A stretch of DNA of 15,665 bases from Bacteroidota bacterium (GTDB lineage: Bacteria > Bacteroidota > Bacteroidia > Bacteroidales > GCA-2748055): positions 1 to 15,665 of the forward strand of contig DAOWNM010000022.1 in assembly GCA_030642565.1 (NCBI GenBank), given 5' to 3'. A program made the position numbers and the translations under genes. Below, piece after piece: positions 7,920 to 14,158 of this stretch. The notes below the pieces were generated by a model, which was given only the letters and a program-made list of their open reading frames with translations, was not told where the DNA came from and made no database searches. Each line of letters starts with the position of its first letter. Position 1 is the stretch's first letter.

Positions 7920-8465
7920 TTATATTGCTACCGGAACTACATTTTCCTTTCCCTCTTTCTTCCTGGGAATAAACTCTTTCCAATCCTGCTTTTTCAGATA
8001 GGGAAAAACAGCAGGAGCAAAAGCCGACAATGACTTATATAGAAAAGAGCCTTCTATACGCTCTGGCTTAATAATCTGCTTCTTTTCATTTACCTGGTTC
8101 ACGGGCCAGAGTGTCATACTGATTACAAAAGCAGTTACCAGCAGTCCAAATCCCATCCCCAGCAAACGGTTTACAAAACTTAGTGCCACCGCTTTGATAA
8201 GTTTTTCCACAACAAAAGCCACCAGATGTACCACCAGAACAATGGATACAAAAGCGACTGTTAAAGCGATGACATTTATATAATCGGGTGAAATATCAAA
8301 AAGAGAATCGAGAAGTGAAGCAAACAGGGGTCGCAACTTGATAGCACCAAGAATTCCCAGCACCAATGCCACCAGGGAGGCCGCCATGTGGATCAAACCC
8401 TTCTTAAAACCCCTGTAGAGTGAGAAGAGTAAGGGTACAAGAAATATAATATCAAGGATATTCAT
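7920..8465 (-). CDS. CvpA family membrane protein
   Basis: With the start chosen at ATG 8465 the protein is 181 residues, the usual CvpA-family length, and opens with MNILDIIFLVPLLFSLYRGFKKG, the typical family N-terminus (NxxDI…GxxKG). The reading frame stays open to 8630, but the added 55 residues look like translated intergenic DNA and would cross into the divergent gene's start. Four membrane segments are visible at about 3-17, 26-43, 64-86 and 100-119, followed by a polar, Lys-rich cytoplasmic tail. CvpA was first linked to colicin V production in E. coli; the family is widespread with roles in envelope stress and biofilm, but its molecular activity is not settled. It is probably the first gene of the cvpA-tyrS-wzz-ligase unit. 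Confidence 0.88.
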   Translation of the reverse strand: MNILDIIFLVPLLFSLYRGFKKGLIHMAASLVALVLGILGAIKLRPLFASLLDSLFDISPDYINVIALTVAFVSIVLVVHLVAFVVEKLIKAVALSFVNRLLGMGFGLLVTAFVISMTLWPVNQVNEKKQIIKPERIEGSFLYKSLSAFAPAVFPYLKKQDWKEFIPRKKEGKENVVPVAI

Positions 8466-8573
8466 ACAGAGCATTAAACGCACAAATAAACGGAATTCTT
8501 CGGAGATTTGATAATATTTTGTTTGCGTTGGATCAAAAAAAAGCAGATATTGAATTATTAAAAAAAATCCCGT

Positions 8574-9239
8574 ATGGAGATCAGAAAATTTAGATCGGAA
8601 TACAACCTGGAACTGATCCCTGCTTCGCATGAGGGAATTTTTCTGGGCGACCTGGTTTGGGATCCCATCTTTGGCCCACCAGATTTCTCAAGGAGAGGCA
8701 TGCCCAATACTATCTATACCGCTTTCCTGGATGCCAGGCTGATAAGTGATGGCGACTGGGAACAATTCAGGAAAGAAAACCAGGATACTCCACTTGTCAA
8801 TGCCCATTTTGCAACACGCGGTGTTGATGTGAATTTGGAATTTATCAATGAACTTCAGCATCCGAAGATTGGAAAAATCAGTGGCGATTTCAGAACCGAA
8901 AAGCTAAGTAAATTCACCTTTGGGAACTTGCAGATGCGGGAGATGGATGACCTGATACGTATTAAGATTGACCAGTTCCTGGAACAGATGAAAGCCTCCC
9001 ACTGGAGTGAATATGATGGAAGCATCCGAAGGGTCTTTATGATCACCGAACTCTATTACGGCACCATCCGGATTGTAATCGAAAAACAGTTCAGCACAGA
9101 ACTGGAGGCCATCCTGAAGAAAGCTAATCTTCAGGCTATGGGCAAATCAGAAGGAGGCCACGTCATGGAGTATGAGTTCTCACACGACAATGTTCCCTTT
9201 GCCATGCGAATCGAAAGGGTGCGTAATTTCAATGGTTAA
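8574..9239 (+). CDS. Orphan protein, distant gasdermin-like sequence pattern (unproven)
   Basis: A 221-residue protein with no signal peptide, no hydrophobic helix and no cysteine. It matches no well-characterised enzyme family that I recognise. Its residue pattern is reminiscent of bacterial gasdermins, pore-forming cell-death proteins. The opening YNLELIPASHEGIFLGDL (10-27) recalls their 'Y-x-L-V-x-L-P…I…L-D-L' start. Residues 85-120 (VNLEFINEL…GDFRTEKLSKFTFGNL) resemble the short amphipathic helix plus first long strand. DLIRIKIDQFLEQ (126-138), VFMITELYYGTIRIVI (154-169) and YEFSHDNVPFAMRIERV (200-216) resemble later conserved stretches. Differences: no N-terminal palmitoylation cysteine, no clear C-terminal inhibitory tail, and no protease gene beside it. 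It is transcribed alone, divergent from cvpA and 3 bases short of the convergent beta-barrel gene. It could equally be an unrelated conserved Bacteroidota protein. Confidence 0.85.
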   Translation: MEIRKFRSEYNLELIPASHEGIFLGDLVWDPIFGPPDFSRRGMPNTIYTAFLDARLISDGDWEQFRKENQDTPLVNAHFATRGVDVNLEFINELQHPKIGKISGDFRTEKLSKFTFGNLQMREMDDLIRIKIDQFLEQMKASHWSEYDGSIRRVFMITELYYGTIRIVIEKQFSTELEAILKKANLQAMGKSEGGHVMEYEFSHDNVPFAMRIERVRNFNG

Positions 9240-9242
9240 CAG

Positions 9243-9716
9243 CTACCTTCGGCTTCTGCCAAGGGCTAACCGCGCACCCAGTGCCACATTAAAAGAGACA
9301 TCACTGCCCGAATGATTAATGATGTACCATTCCGGCCTCCAGTCGAGACCCACCTGCACCGGTCCCAACATCAGGTAACTTCCCAGATTCAACGCCAGGG
9401 TTCCGAATATCTCATCATATTCATGACTATTGTAATATCCTATTCCCCCTCCTGCTCCGGCGTAGAGTCCAAAGCTTCCGCTTCGTAGCAAATTGAAGAG
9501 CTTCAACCCTGTAAACTTCCATGAATTATTGGCCCAGCCAAGGTCAAATTCACTTCGGCCAATATTCTGAACCGAGAGTTCAACTCCTCCATATGCATTT
9601 CCTTCAACCCCAAAGAGACCCCTGGCCCCAACAGCGATCTGCCCCGATGCGGAACCAAGCATCAATATCAACAGCAAAGTTGCAAAATAGTACCTGAGCT
9701 TTTTCATATAGGTCAT
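9243..9716 (-). CDS. Small outer-membrane beta-barrel protein, function unknown
   Basis: A 157-residue exported protein. Residues 1-25 form a Sec signal (Lys-Lys-Arg, then YYFATLLLILMLG, cleavage likely after SASG before QIAVG). ATG at 9707 (MKKLRYYF…) is an equally good start and gives a more standard signal peptide. The mature part alternates hydrophobic and polar residues and is Gly/Tyr/Trp-rich (GVELSVQNIG, SFGLYAGAGGGIGYY, VQVGLDWRPEWYI, VSFNVALGARLALG), consistent with about eight short membrane strands of an OmpA/OmpW-sized barrel. It is the last gene of a three-gene - strand group after a metallophosphatase and a HAD hydrolase, and has no obvious functional link to either. Its specific role is unknown. 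Confidence 0.8.
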   Translation of the reverse strand: MTYMKKLRYYFATLLLILMLGSASGQIAVGARGLFGVEGNAYGGVELSVQNIGRSEFDLGWANNSWKFTGLKLFNLLRSGSFGLYAGAGGGIGYYNSHEYDEIFGTLALNLGSYLMLGPVQVGLDWRPEWYIINHSGSDVSFNVALGARLALGRSRR

Positions 9717-9729
9717 TATTTTGTGAATA

Positions 9730-10431
9730 TCAGTGCGGAACAGAAATCAGACCTAAAACCTGGTCTATTTGTTCTATCTGGAAAAACCGCGTGGATTCTG
9801 GCTCTTTATCAACCTCTTCATGGGCCCATGTGGTATGATAAGGGACATGCACACCCCATGCACCAAGTTCCAGGGGTGGAATAATATCGGATTTAAGCGA
9901 ATTACCGATCATCAGGAAAGATTCGGGAGCAATGTCAAGATGTTTAAGTAGCTGCACGTAGTGCTGCTCTTTTTTGTCGCTCATCACCTCAATATGATGA
10001 AAGTAATCAGCAATGCCCGATCTGCGCATCTTTCTTTCCTGGTCGAGCAGGTCTCCTTTGGTGGCAACAATCAATCTGTAATAGGGCGCAAGCCGCTTCA
10101 GCACAAACTTTACATCATCGAGCAACTCGATGGGATGCTCCAACATTGACTTCCCGATGCCAATGATCAGGCTAATATCTCTGGAGGATATACCTCCATC
10201 GGTCAGTTGAATGGCACATTCTACCAGTGAGAGCATAAAAGCTTTAATTCCATAACCATAGAGCCTTAGATTCGAAATTTCTGTTTCAAAAAGAGCACCG
10301 GCAATGTTCCCGTTCACCCCGTAAGAGGTAACCAGTTGAACGAACTGCTCCTCAGCATCCCTGTAGTAAGGCTCGTTGACCCACAATGTATCGTCGGCAT
10401 CAAAACCGATTACTTTTATCCCTTCAATCAT
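9730..10431 (-). CDS. HAD-superfamily hydrolase (subfamily IA-like)
   Basis: With the ATG at 10431 (a GTG one codon upstream is also open) the protein is 233 residues. Motif I is GFDADDTLW (9-17), with the nucleophile Asp11 and acid/base Asp13. A helical cap domain (about 20-95) follows, then motif II in IVATKGD (Thr), motif III Lys in SDKKEQHY, and motif IV in MIGNSLKSDIIPPLELGAWG. GNSxxSD is the form found in many YjjG/haloacid-dehalogenase-like members. These enzymes usually act on phosphate esters, often nucleotides or sugar phosphates; the substrate here cannot be read. It is 31 bases downstream of the metallophosphatase on the same strand, so two phosphohydrolases probably share a transcript. 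Confidence 0.88.
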   Translation of the reverse strand: MIEGIKVIGFDADDTLWVNEPYYRDAEEQFVQLVTSYGVNGNIAGALFETEISNLRLYGYGIKAFMLSLVECAIQLTDGGISSRDISLIIGIGKSMLEHPIELLDDVKFVLKRLAPYYRLIVATKGDLLDQERKMRRSGIADYFHHIEVMSDKKEQHYVQLLKHLDIAPESFLMIGNSLKSDIIPPLELGAWGVHVPYHTTWAHEEVDKEPESTRFFQIEQIDQVLGLISVPH

Positions 10432-10465
10432 CACTTTCAGAAATTACGAAATCCAAAGGTAGTTA

Positions 10466-11338
10466 TTATGGACCGATCGGTCCCAGGTCCCTGGGAATGA
10501 TATCCTCACGGGTAACTGTCAGGCTTCGCATGTAAACAGAATTAGCAGTATTACTCTCATCATTAATGAAAATACCAAGTCCTGTGAGTCTTCCGCTGAT
10601 GGTTGAACCAGAATCAATACCAACCGAAACCACCTCTCCATGTTGTCCGTTCCTTCGTATAGCAAGGTCATTTCCCACAAAGTGGAAATGGGGATAATCC
10701 CCCGACTCGATAAACCATTTCAGCTTGAGTATAGGCGTATGACCATGCACCACCAGGTATCCTCTCCACAGGTCGGAAGCACCTTCAAAAAAGGCCTCCC
10801 TGGTCCACAGGAAAGAGTCGCCCAGTTCCAGTTGTTTGTCCAGCATATATTGTTGCAGATCCAGGTAATCCTTCAGCAGGAGCTGATCAGCAACCGGTAT
10901 GGCTGGTGATACACCCGCATGAGTGGCCAGAATTTTCAATCCCGTTCCAGTCTCCGTAACATGGTTCATGAGCAGGCTCCGGAAAAACTCCATGTACCGC
11001 TCCTCTATTTGTGACTGGAAACTAAAAAAACCCGGGAAACCAAAGGATTGCAGTGTTGCCTCTCCCCCGTTACGATACCATAGCTCCATGGGATTGTTTC
11101 CAAAAACCGAATCCTCAAGGGCATTCAACATCATCTGTTCGTGGTTTCCCATCAAGCAGGCAACAGGCACCTCCATCTCCATGATCCGGTTTACCACCTC
11201 CCGGGAGTGGGGCCCCCTGTCGATATAATCGCCCACAAAAATAATCTGATCGGGTTCATGCTTCAAAATAGCTGCAAGCAGACTATTCAGGAGACCGATC
11301 TCTCCGTGAATATCGCCTATGTACCAGTAATTCTTCAT
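10466..11338 (-). CDS. PPP-family metallophosphatase (serine/threonine phosphatase- or ApaH-like)
   Basis: With ATG 11338 the protein is 290 residues (a TTG four codons upstream is open but unlikely). This start places the first motif eight residues in, as usual for the family. Numbering from the ATG, the complete calcineurin-like metal site is visible: GDIHG (8-12), GDYIDRG (36-42), GNHE (64-67), THAG (139-142) and VVHGHTP (196-202). The order and spacing fit the bacterial PPP group that includes PrpA/PrpE and the diadenosine tetraphosphate hydrolase ApaH. The substrate could be phosphoprotein or dinucleoside polyphosphate. It diverges from the endonuclease gene with only 42 bases between the two start codons, so the promoters of both must be packed or overlap. 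Confidence 0.9.
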   Translation of the reverse strand: MKNYWYIGDIHGEIGLLNSLLAAILKHEPDQIIFVGDYIDRGPHSREVVNRIMEMEVPVACLMGNHEQMMLNALEDSVFGNNPMELWYRNGGEATLQSFGFPGFFSFQSQIEERYMEFFRSLLMNHVTETGTGLKILATHAGVSPAIPVADQLLLKDYLDLQQYMLDKQLELGDSFLWTREAFFEGASDLWRGYLVVHGHTPILKLKWFIESGDYPHFHFVGNDLAIRRNGQHGEVVSVGIDSGSTISGRLTGLGIFINDESNTANSVYMRSLTVTREDIIPRDLGPIGP

Positions 11339-11368
11339 GACAGTAATCAATTAAAGTACTAAAAATTC

Positions 11369-11376
11369 TAAATTTG
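11369..11376 (+). promoter_or_regulatory. Candidate Bacteroidota -7 promoter box for the endonuclease gene
   Basis: TAAATTTG is an exact match to the Bacteroidota -7 consensus TAnnTTTG and ends only 4 bases before the ATG at 11381. Transcription would then begin at or next to the start codon, giving a leaderless or nearly leaderless message. Alternatively, translation starts at the second ATG (11387). No good TTTG element is visible about 20 bases upstream, where the divergent phosphatase gene already begins. The box match is seen; its use is inferred. Confidence 0.35.
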
Positions 11377-11380
11377 TTCC

Positions 11381-12226
11381 ATGTCAATGACCAAAAATCA
11401 GCGATTTGGGATCATCACACTGATCATCCTGATCATCGCCACTTACCTGGTGACAAAAGAACCATGGAAAAAATCTTCCGATGAGATGCGAACTGCTGTT
11501 GGTAGGGAAACTCCTCCGGCAAACATCTCCATCACATGGCACAACCTGGCTTCAGGCTATCCCATGGCTCCTGCCGCCGATACCATCCTTTCCTATACCG
11601 GTTTTCACCTGGGTTATAACGAACGTTTCGAACAGGCTGCATGGGTAGCCTATGTGCTAACAAGGGAGGAGATAGAAACTGGAATATTCGCCCGCACAGA
11701 CAACTTCAGACCCGACACCTCAATTGCAACCGGTTCGGCTACTCCAGGAGATTACCGTGGCTCAGGATTTGACCGCGGCCATCTGGCCCCGGCCGGTGAT
11801 ATGAAATGGAACCAACTTGCTATGAGTCAATCTTTCCTGATGTCCAATATGAGTCCACAGCTACCTGCATTTAACCGTGGGGTCTGGCGCCGGCTGGAAA
11901 CGGAAGTCAGGAACTGGGCCATCGAAAAAGACAGCCTCTATGTGATCACCGGACCACTGTTCGCAGAAGTTGATTCCCTGATCGGGGAGAACGGGGTTGG
12001 CGTTCCGGGTTACTATTTCAAGGTGCTTGTGGATCTCTCTCCGCCTGATCATGACATGATCGCCTTCCTGCTGCCCCACTGCAGCTCCTCAGAGGAGCTG
12101 CTTCGGTTCGCCATCCCGGTGGATTCGCTGGAACAGCTTACCGGGTATGATTTCTTTGCAGACGCCCCCAACCAGAAGGTCATAGAGTGGCTGGAAAAAC
12201 AGCTTGAACCGGACAACTGGAAATAA
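11381..12226 (+). CDS. DNA/RNA non-specific endonuclease with N-terminal membrane anchor or signal
   Basis: A 281-residue protein of the NUC1/Serratia-nuclease (beta-beta-alpha-metal) family. Residues 9-24 (FGIITLIILIIATYLV) form a single hydrophobic segment after a short basic N-terminus, so the enzyme is exported and probably tethered to the inner membrane. The catalytic block is GFDRGHLAPAGDM (129-141), with the DRGH motif and general-base His133. It is followed by SQSFLMSNMSPQLPAFNRGVWRRLE (149-173), which supplies the conserved Asn residues for Mg2+. The family cleaves DNA and RNA without sequence preference, for nutrient scavenging or degradation of extracellular DNA. No immunity protein is seen nearby, as expected if activity is outside the cytoplasm. 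A lipid-kinase remnant starts one base after its stop. The catalytic motif is intact, so it is likely active. Confidence 0.93.
   Translation: MSMTKNQRFGIITLIILIIATYLVTKEPWKKSSDEMRTAVGRETPPANISITWHNLASGYPMAPAADTILSYTGFHLGYNERFEQAAWVAYVLTREEIETGIFARTDNFRPDTSIATGSATPGDYRGSGFDRGHLAPAGDMKWNQLAMSQSFLMSNMSPQLPAFNRGVWRRLETEVRNWAIEKDSLYVITGPLFAEVDSLIGENGVGVPGYYFKVLVDLSPPDHDMIAFLLPHCSSSEELLRFAIPVDSLEQLTGYDFFADAPNQKVIEWLEKQLEPDNWK
12047..12061. repeat. Short inverted repeat inside the endonuclease gene
   Basis: GATCATG-A-CATGATC is a perfect odd palindrome with 7-base arms and a one-base centre, within the codons for PDHDMIA. It lies 19 bases before a longer palindrome. It may be chance. Confidence 0.4.
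12081..12101. repeat. 21-base perfect odd palindrome inside the endonuclease gene
   Basis: GCAGCTCCTC-A-GAGGAGCTGC has 10-base arms around a single A, within the codons for HCSSSEELL near the 3' end of the nuclease gene. The reading frame passes through intact. A one-base spacer suits a symmetric protein-binding site or cruciform better than an RNA hairpin, although a stem with a slightly opened loop is possible. No T-run follows, so it is not a terminator. Confidence 0.5.
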
Positions 12227-12227
12227 T

Positions 12228-12425
12228 ATGCCTAAAGGGAGCCATATTTCGGACAAGAAAGTGGATTACTATCAGACTGAAGAACTTTCAATAGATTTTG
12301 GGAAAAAAGTTCCCTTTCATGTAGATGGAGAACTCTATTTTAGCACTACCTTTGAGGTGAGGCTGTTGCCTTTGGCACTCATCATCATTTACAACCCGGA
12401 AGGGAACCATTTTTTTAATGAATAG
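12228..12425 (+). pseudogene. C-terminal remnant of a diacylglycerol-kinase/lipid-kinase (DAGK family) gene
   Basis: A 65-codon open frame beginning MPKGSHISDKKVDYYQ. It contains the hallmarks of the extreme C-terminal domain of bacterial DAGK/YegS/sphingosine-kinase-like lipid kinases: a xxKGxH(I) segment, a beta-rich stretch, PFHVDGELYF with the DGE motif (about residues 36-45), and a RLLPLALIIIYNP end. The complete family is about 290-330 residues. The catalytic ATP-binding domain with GGDGT is entirely absent, and the frame is blocked upstream by TAG at 12183-12185 inside the endonuclease gene. The ATG sits one base after the endonuclease stop, and the 3' end overlaps the HAD-IB start by 8 bases. 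That overlap suggests an old kinase-phosphatase operon whose kinase lost its front. A short separately expressed domain is the less likely alternative. Confidence 0.65.
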
Positions 12426-13074
12426 TTTCCAGTATATCGCCTTTTACGACCTCGACCACACCATCCTGGATGGGAACAGCGCCACCCACCTGGTAAGGGA
12501 GGCCTGGAAACGTGGCGTGATGAGCAAAAGGCAGTACCGACATGCGGTCTGGCTCTCCATCCTCTATAAGTTTAATATTGGTGACCCCACCAAAATGATC
12601 AACCGGATGCTCTCCTGGCTGAGGGGAGTAAAGGAGCCAGCTATTATGGAGCTTAGCCAGGAGATATTCAACAGCACCATAAAAGAGACCATCCGGCCTG
12701 TGATCCTGGAGACGATTCAGGAACACCGGGCCAAAAATGGTGCTGTTGTCCTACTCTCCTCGGCGACCACTCCCATCTGCCAGCCAGTGACCCAATACAT
12801 GGAACTGGACGATATGATCTGCACCCACCTGGAATCAAAAAACGGTATTCTGACAGGGCATACCAGTGGCAAACTGGTCTACGGGCCAGAGAAAAAAGCA
12901 AGGATGCTCGCCTTCTGCCGGGAAAAAGGGTACAATCCCCTGAAAGCATGGTACTACGGAGATTCCCATACAGACCGTCATGTAATGGAAGCCGTAGGAA
13001 ATCCTGTGGCCGTCTCCCCTGATAAGCGGCTCCTTAAAATCGCCAAAAGGAACAACTGGCCCATCTTGGTGTAA
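12418..13074 (+). CDS. HAD-IB family phosphatase (SerB/PgpC-like)
   Basis: A 218-residue HAD hydrolase of subfamily IB. Motif I is FYDLDHTILDG (9-19), with Asp11 and Asp13. The cap (about 22-95) is helical, with the SATHLVREAWKRG opening common in this group. Motif II is LLSSATT (112-118), motif III Lys lies in GPEKKARM, and motif IV is YYGDSHTDRHVMEAVG (179-194). Close families include phosphoserine phosphatase and lipid phosphatases such as PgpC and the HAD domains fused to PlsC. The start overlaps the lipid-kinase remnant by 8 bases, so a lipid substrate is a reasonable guess but only a guess. No membrane helix is evident. Confidence 0.9.
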   Translation: MNSFQYIAFYDLDHTILDGNSATHLVREAWKRGVMSKRQYRHAVWLSILYKFNIGDPTKMINRMLSWLRGVKEPAIMELSQEIFNSTIKETIRPVILETIQEHRAKNGAVVLLSSATTPICQPVTQYMELDDMICTHLESKNGILTGHTSGKLVYGPEKKARMLAFCREKGYNPLKAWYYGDSHTDRHVMEAVGNPVAVSPDKRLLKIAKRNNWPILV

Positions 13075-13094
13075 CCGACTTTTTTGTAACTTTT
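13066..13094 (+). promoter_or_regulatory. Candidate Bacteroidota promoter for the secreted-protein gene
   Basis: TTG at 13066-13068 is separated by 18 bases from TAACTTTT (13087-13094), which is one mismatch from TAnnTTTG. The ATG follows 4 bases later, so the message would be nearly leaderless. The -33 element lies inside the end of the HAD-IB gene. Only the sequence match supports this. Confidence 0.3.
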
Positions 13095-13098
13095 ATCC

Positions 13099-14145
13099 AT
13101 GAAATATTTCCCAATCATTCTCATAAGCGGGATACTTTTTATGGCACCCTCTCTTCATGCCCAGCTACCGGACCAACTGGTCATGGTAAAAATCCAGGAA
13201 CCTGTTGAGAAAGCATTTGACATCCTGAAACCAAAAGGATGGGAGGTAGAGGGTGGTATATCCAGGTGGGACCCTGTTGCCATGGGGGGAGCTGCCAATG
13301 CCATTGAAGCCAAAATTGATTTTGCATTGAAAAGTGACCCCGGAGGTACCATCCAGATTCACTGGCTGCCCGATATCTATTTTGTTGATATGGCTGGTTC
13401 CATGGTGGCGGGGATGTTCCCGGAGGGTAGTTTCTACAATGGAATGCCCGTTCTGCGTAAAATGAATGCCATCGCCTTCCTGCAAAATCACCTTGCCCCA
13501 TACCTTCATCCCGATATGCAGGTTTCTGTGACAGAAACCCGAGTACTTCCGGAGATCGAAAAACTTTGTTACGATACGGATATAGTAAAAGAGATGCAAA
13601 GCAAATATTCATCTGCAGTTGCAGATTTTTCCTATACCGAAAACGGTATTCGCTACCACGAACGGGCTTTCTGCATCATCCATGATATGGGACCCTATAC
13701 TGCCGGCATGTGGAAAAACCGCAGTACCGTTGTCATCCGGGCCCCTGAAACATCTTTCAATGCATGGGAACCCTTGTTTCATGAAATCGGTGAATCGGTA
13801 CAATTAAATCCACAATGGATCAATGCAGAGCTGAAGGGCCAGATGCAAAGAGGAAGTACCATGATTAAAACCATGAATGATATCAATCGGATCGGTCAGG
13901 AGATTCAGAAAGGACATGCAGAGACCAGTGCAAAGATCAACCACCAGGCCTACCTGAACCTGACAGACCAGGAGGACTTTATCAATCCGCATACCAACCA
14001 GGTAGAGAGGGGAACCAATCAGTGGGATCACCGATGGGTTGACGATCTGGGTAATGTAATCTATACCAACAACGAGGAGTACAACCCCAATTACGATCTG
14101 GAGCTGCAGATGCAGGGCTTCCAGAAAAGCAGGGTGAAAAAATAG
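13099..14145 (+). CDS. Secreted protein of unknown function
   Basis: A 348-residue protein with a clear Sec signal peptide (residues 1-22: MKYFPIILISGILFMAPSLHA, then Q), so it is periplasmic, surface-exposed or released. I do not recognise the family. Residues about 28-240 look like a mixed alpha/beta domain with isolated cysteines (157, 192). A helical stretch follows at about 241-285. The C-terminal segment (about 290-335) has NPHTNQVERGTNQWDHRWVD followed by NVIYTNNEEYNPN. This Trp/Tyr/Asn-rich pattern resembles short 'P-x-T…W…W…G-x-x-Y-T…N-P-N' tails seen in some Bacteroidota exported proteins. It is not the standard Por type IX sorting domain. The gene starts 24 bases after the HAD-IB gene and converges with the DUF3795-like gene 13 bases beyond its stop. 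Confidence 0.85.
   Translation: MKYFPIILISGILFMAPSLHAQLPDQLVMVKIQEPVEKAFDILKPKGWEVEGGISRWDPVAMGGAANAIEAKIDFALKSDPGGTIQIHWLPDIYFVDMAGSMVAGMFPEGSFYNGMPVLRKMNAIAFLQNHLAPYLHPDMQVSVTETRVLPEIEKLCYDTDIVKEMQSKYSSAVADFSYTENGIRYHERAFCIIHDMGPYTAGMWKNRSTVVIRAPETSFNAWEPLFHEIGESVQLNPQWINAELKGQMQRGSTMIKTMNDINRIGQEIQKGHAETSAKINHQAYLNLTDQEDFINPHTNQVERGTNQWDHRWVDDLGNVIYTNNEEYNPNYDLELQMQGFQKSRVKK
13521..13539. repeat. 19-base perfect odd palindrome inside the secreted-protein gene
   Basis: GGTTTCTGT-G-ACAGAAACC has 9-base arms around one base, within the codons for QVSVTETR. The reading frame is unbroken. A site of this symmetry can bind a dimeric regulator, but its position mid-gene makes chance or an RNA structure equally possible. 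Confidence 0.45.
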
Positions 14146-14158
14146 CTCCGGGTCAGCA

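Noticed and set aside
8466..8630. Extended N-terminus for the CvpA protein
   Set aside because: The 55 added residues precede a perfect family N-terminus and would overlap the start of the divergent gene at 8574. ATG 8465 is preferred.
8574..12226. A complete gasdermin or other known anti-phage system in the middle region
   Set aside because: No protease, cyclase, NLR-like or reverse-transcriptase gene accompanies the gasdermin-like orphan. The nuclease is exported and 2 kb away with unrelated genes between.
11381..12226. Endonuclease as a toxin with an immunity partner
   Set aside because: No secretion-linked N-terminal domain (PAAR, Rhs, LXG) and no plausible immunity gene. The next frame is a lipid-kinase remnant. 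A scavenging or extracellular nuclease is simpler.
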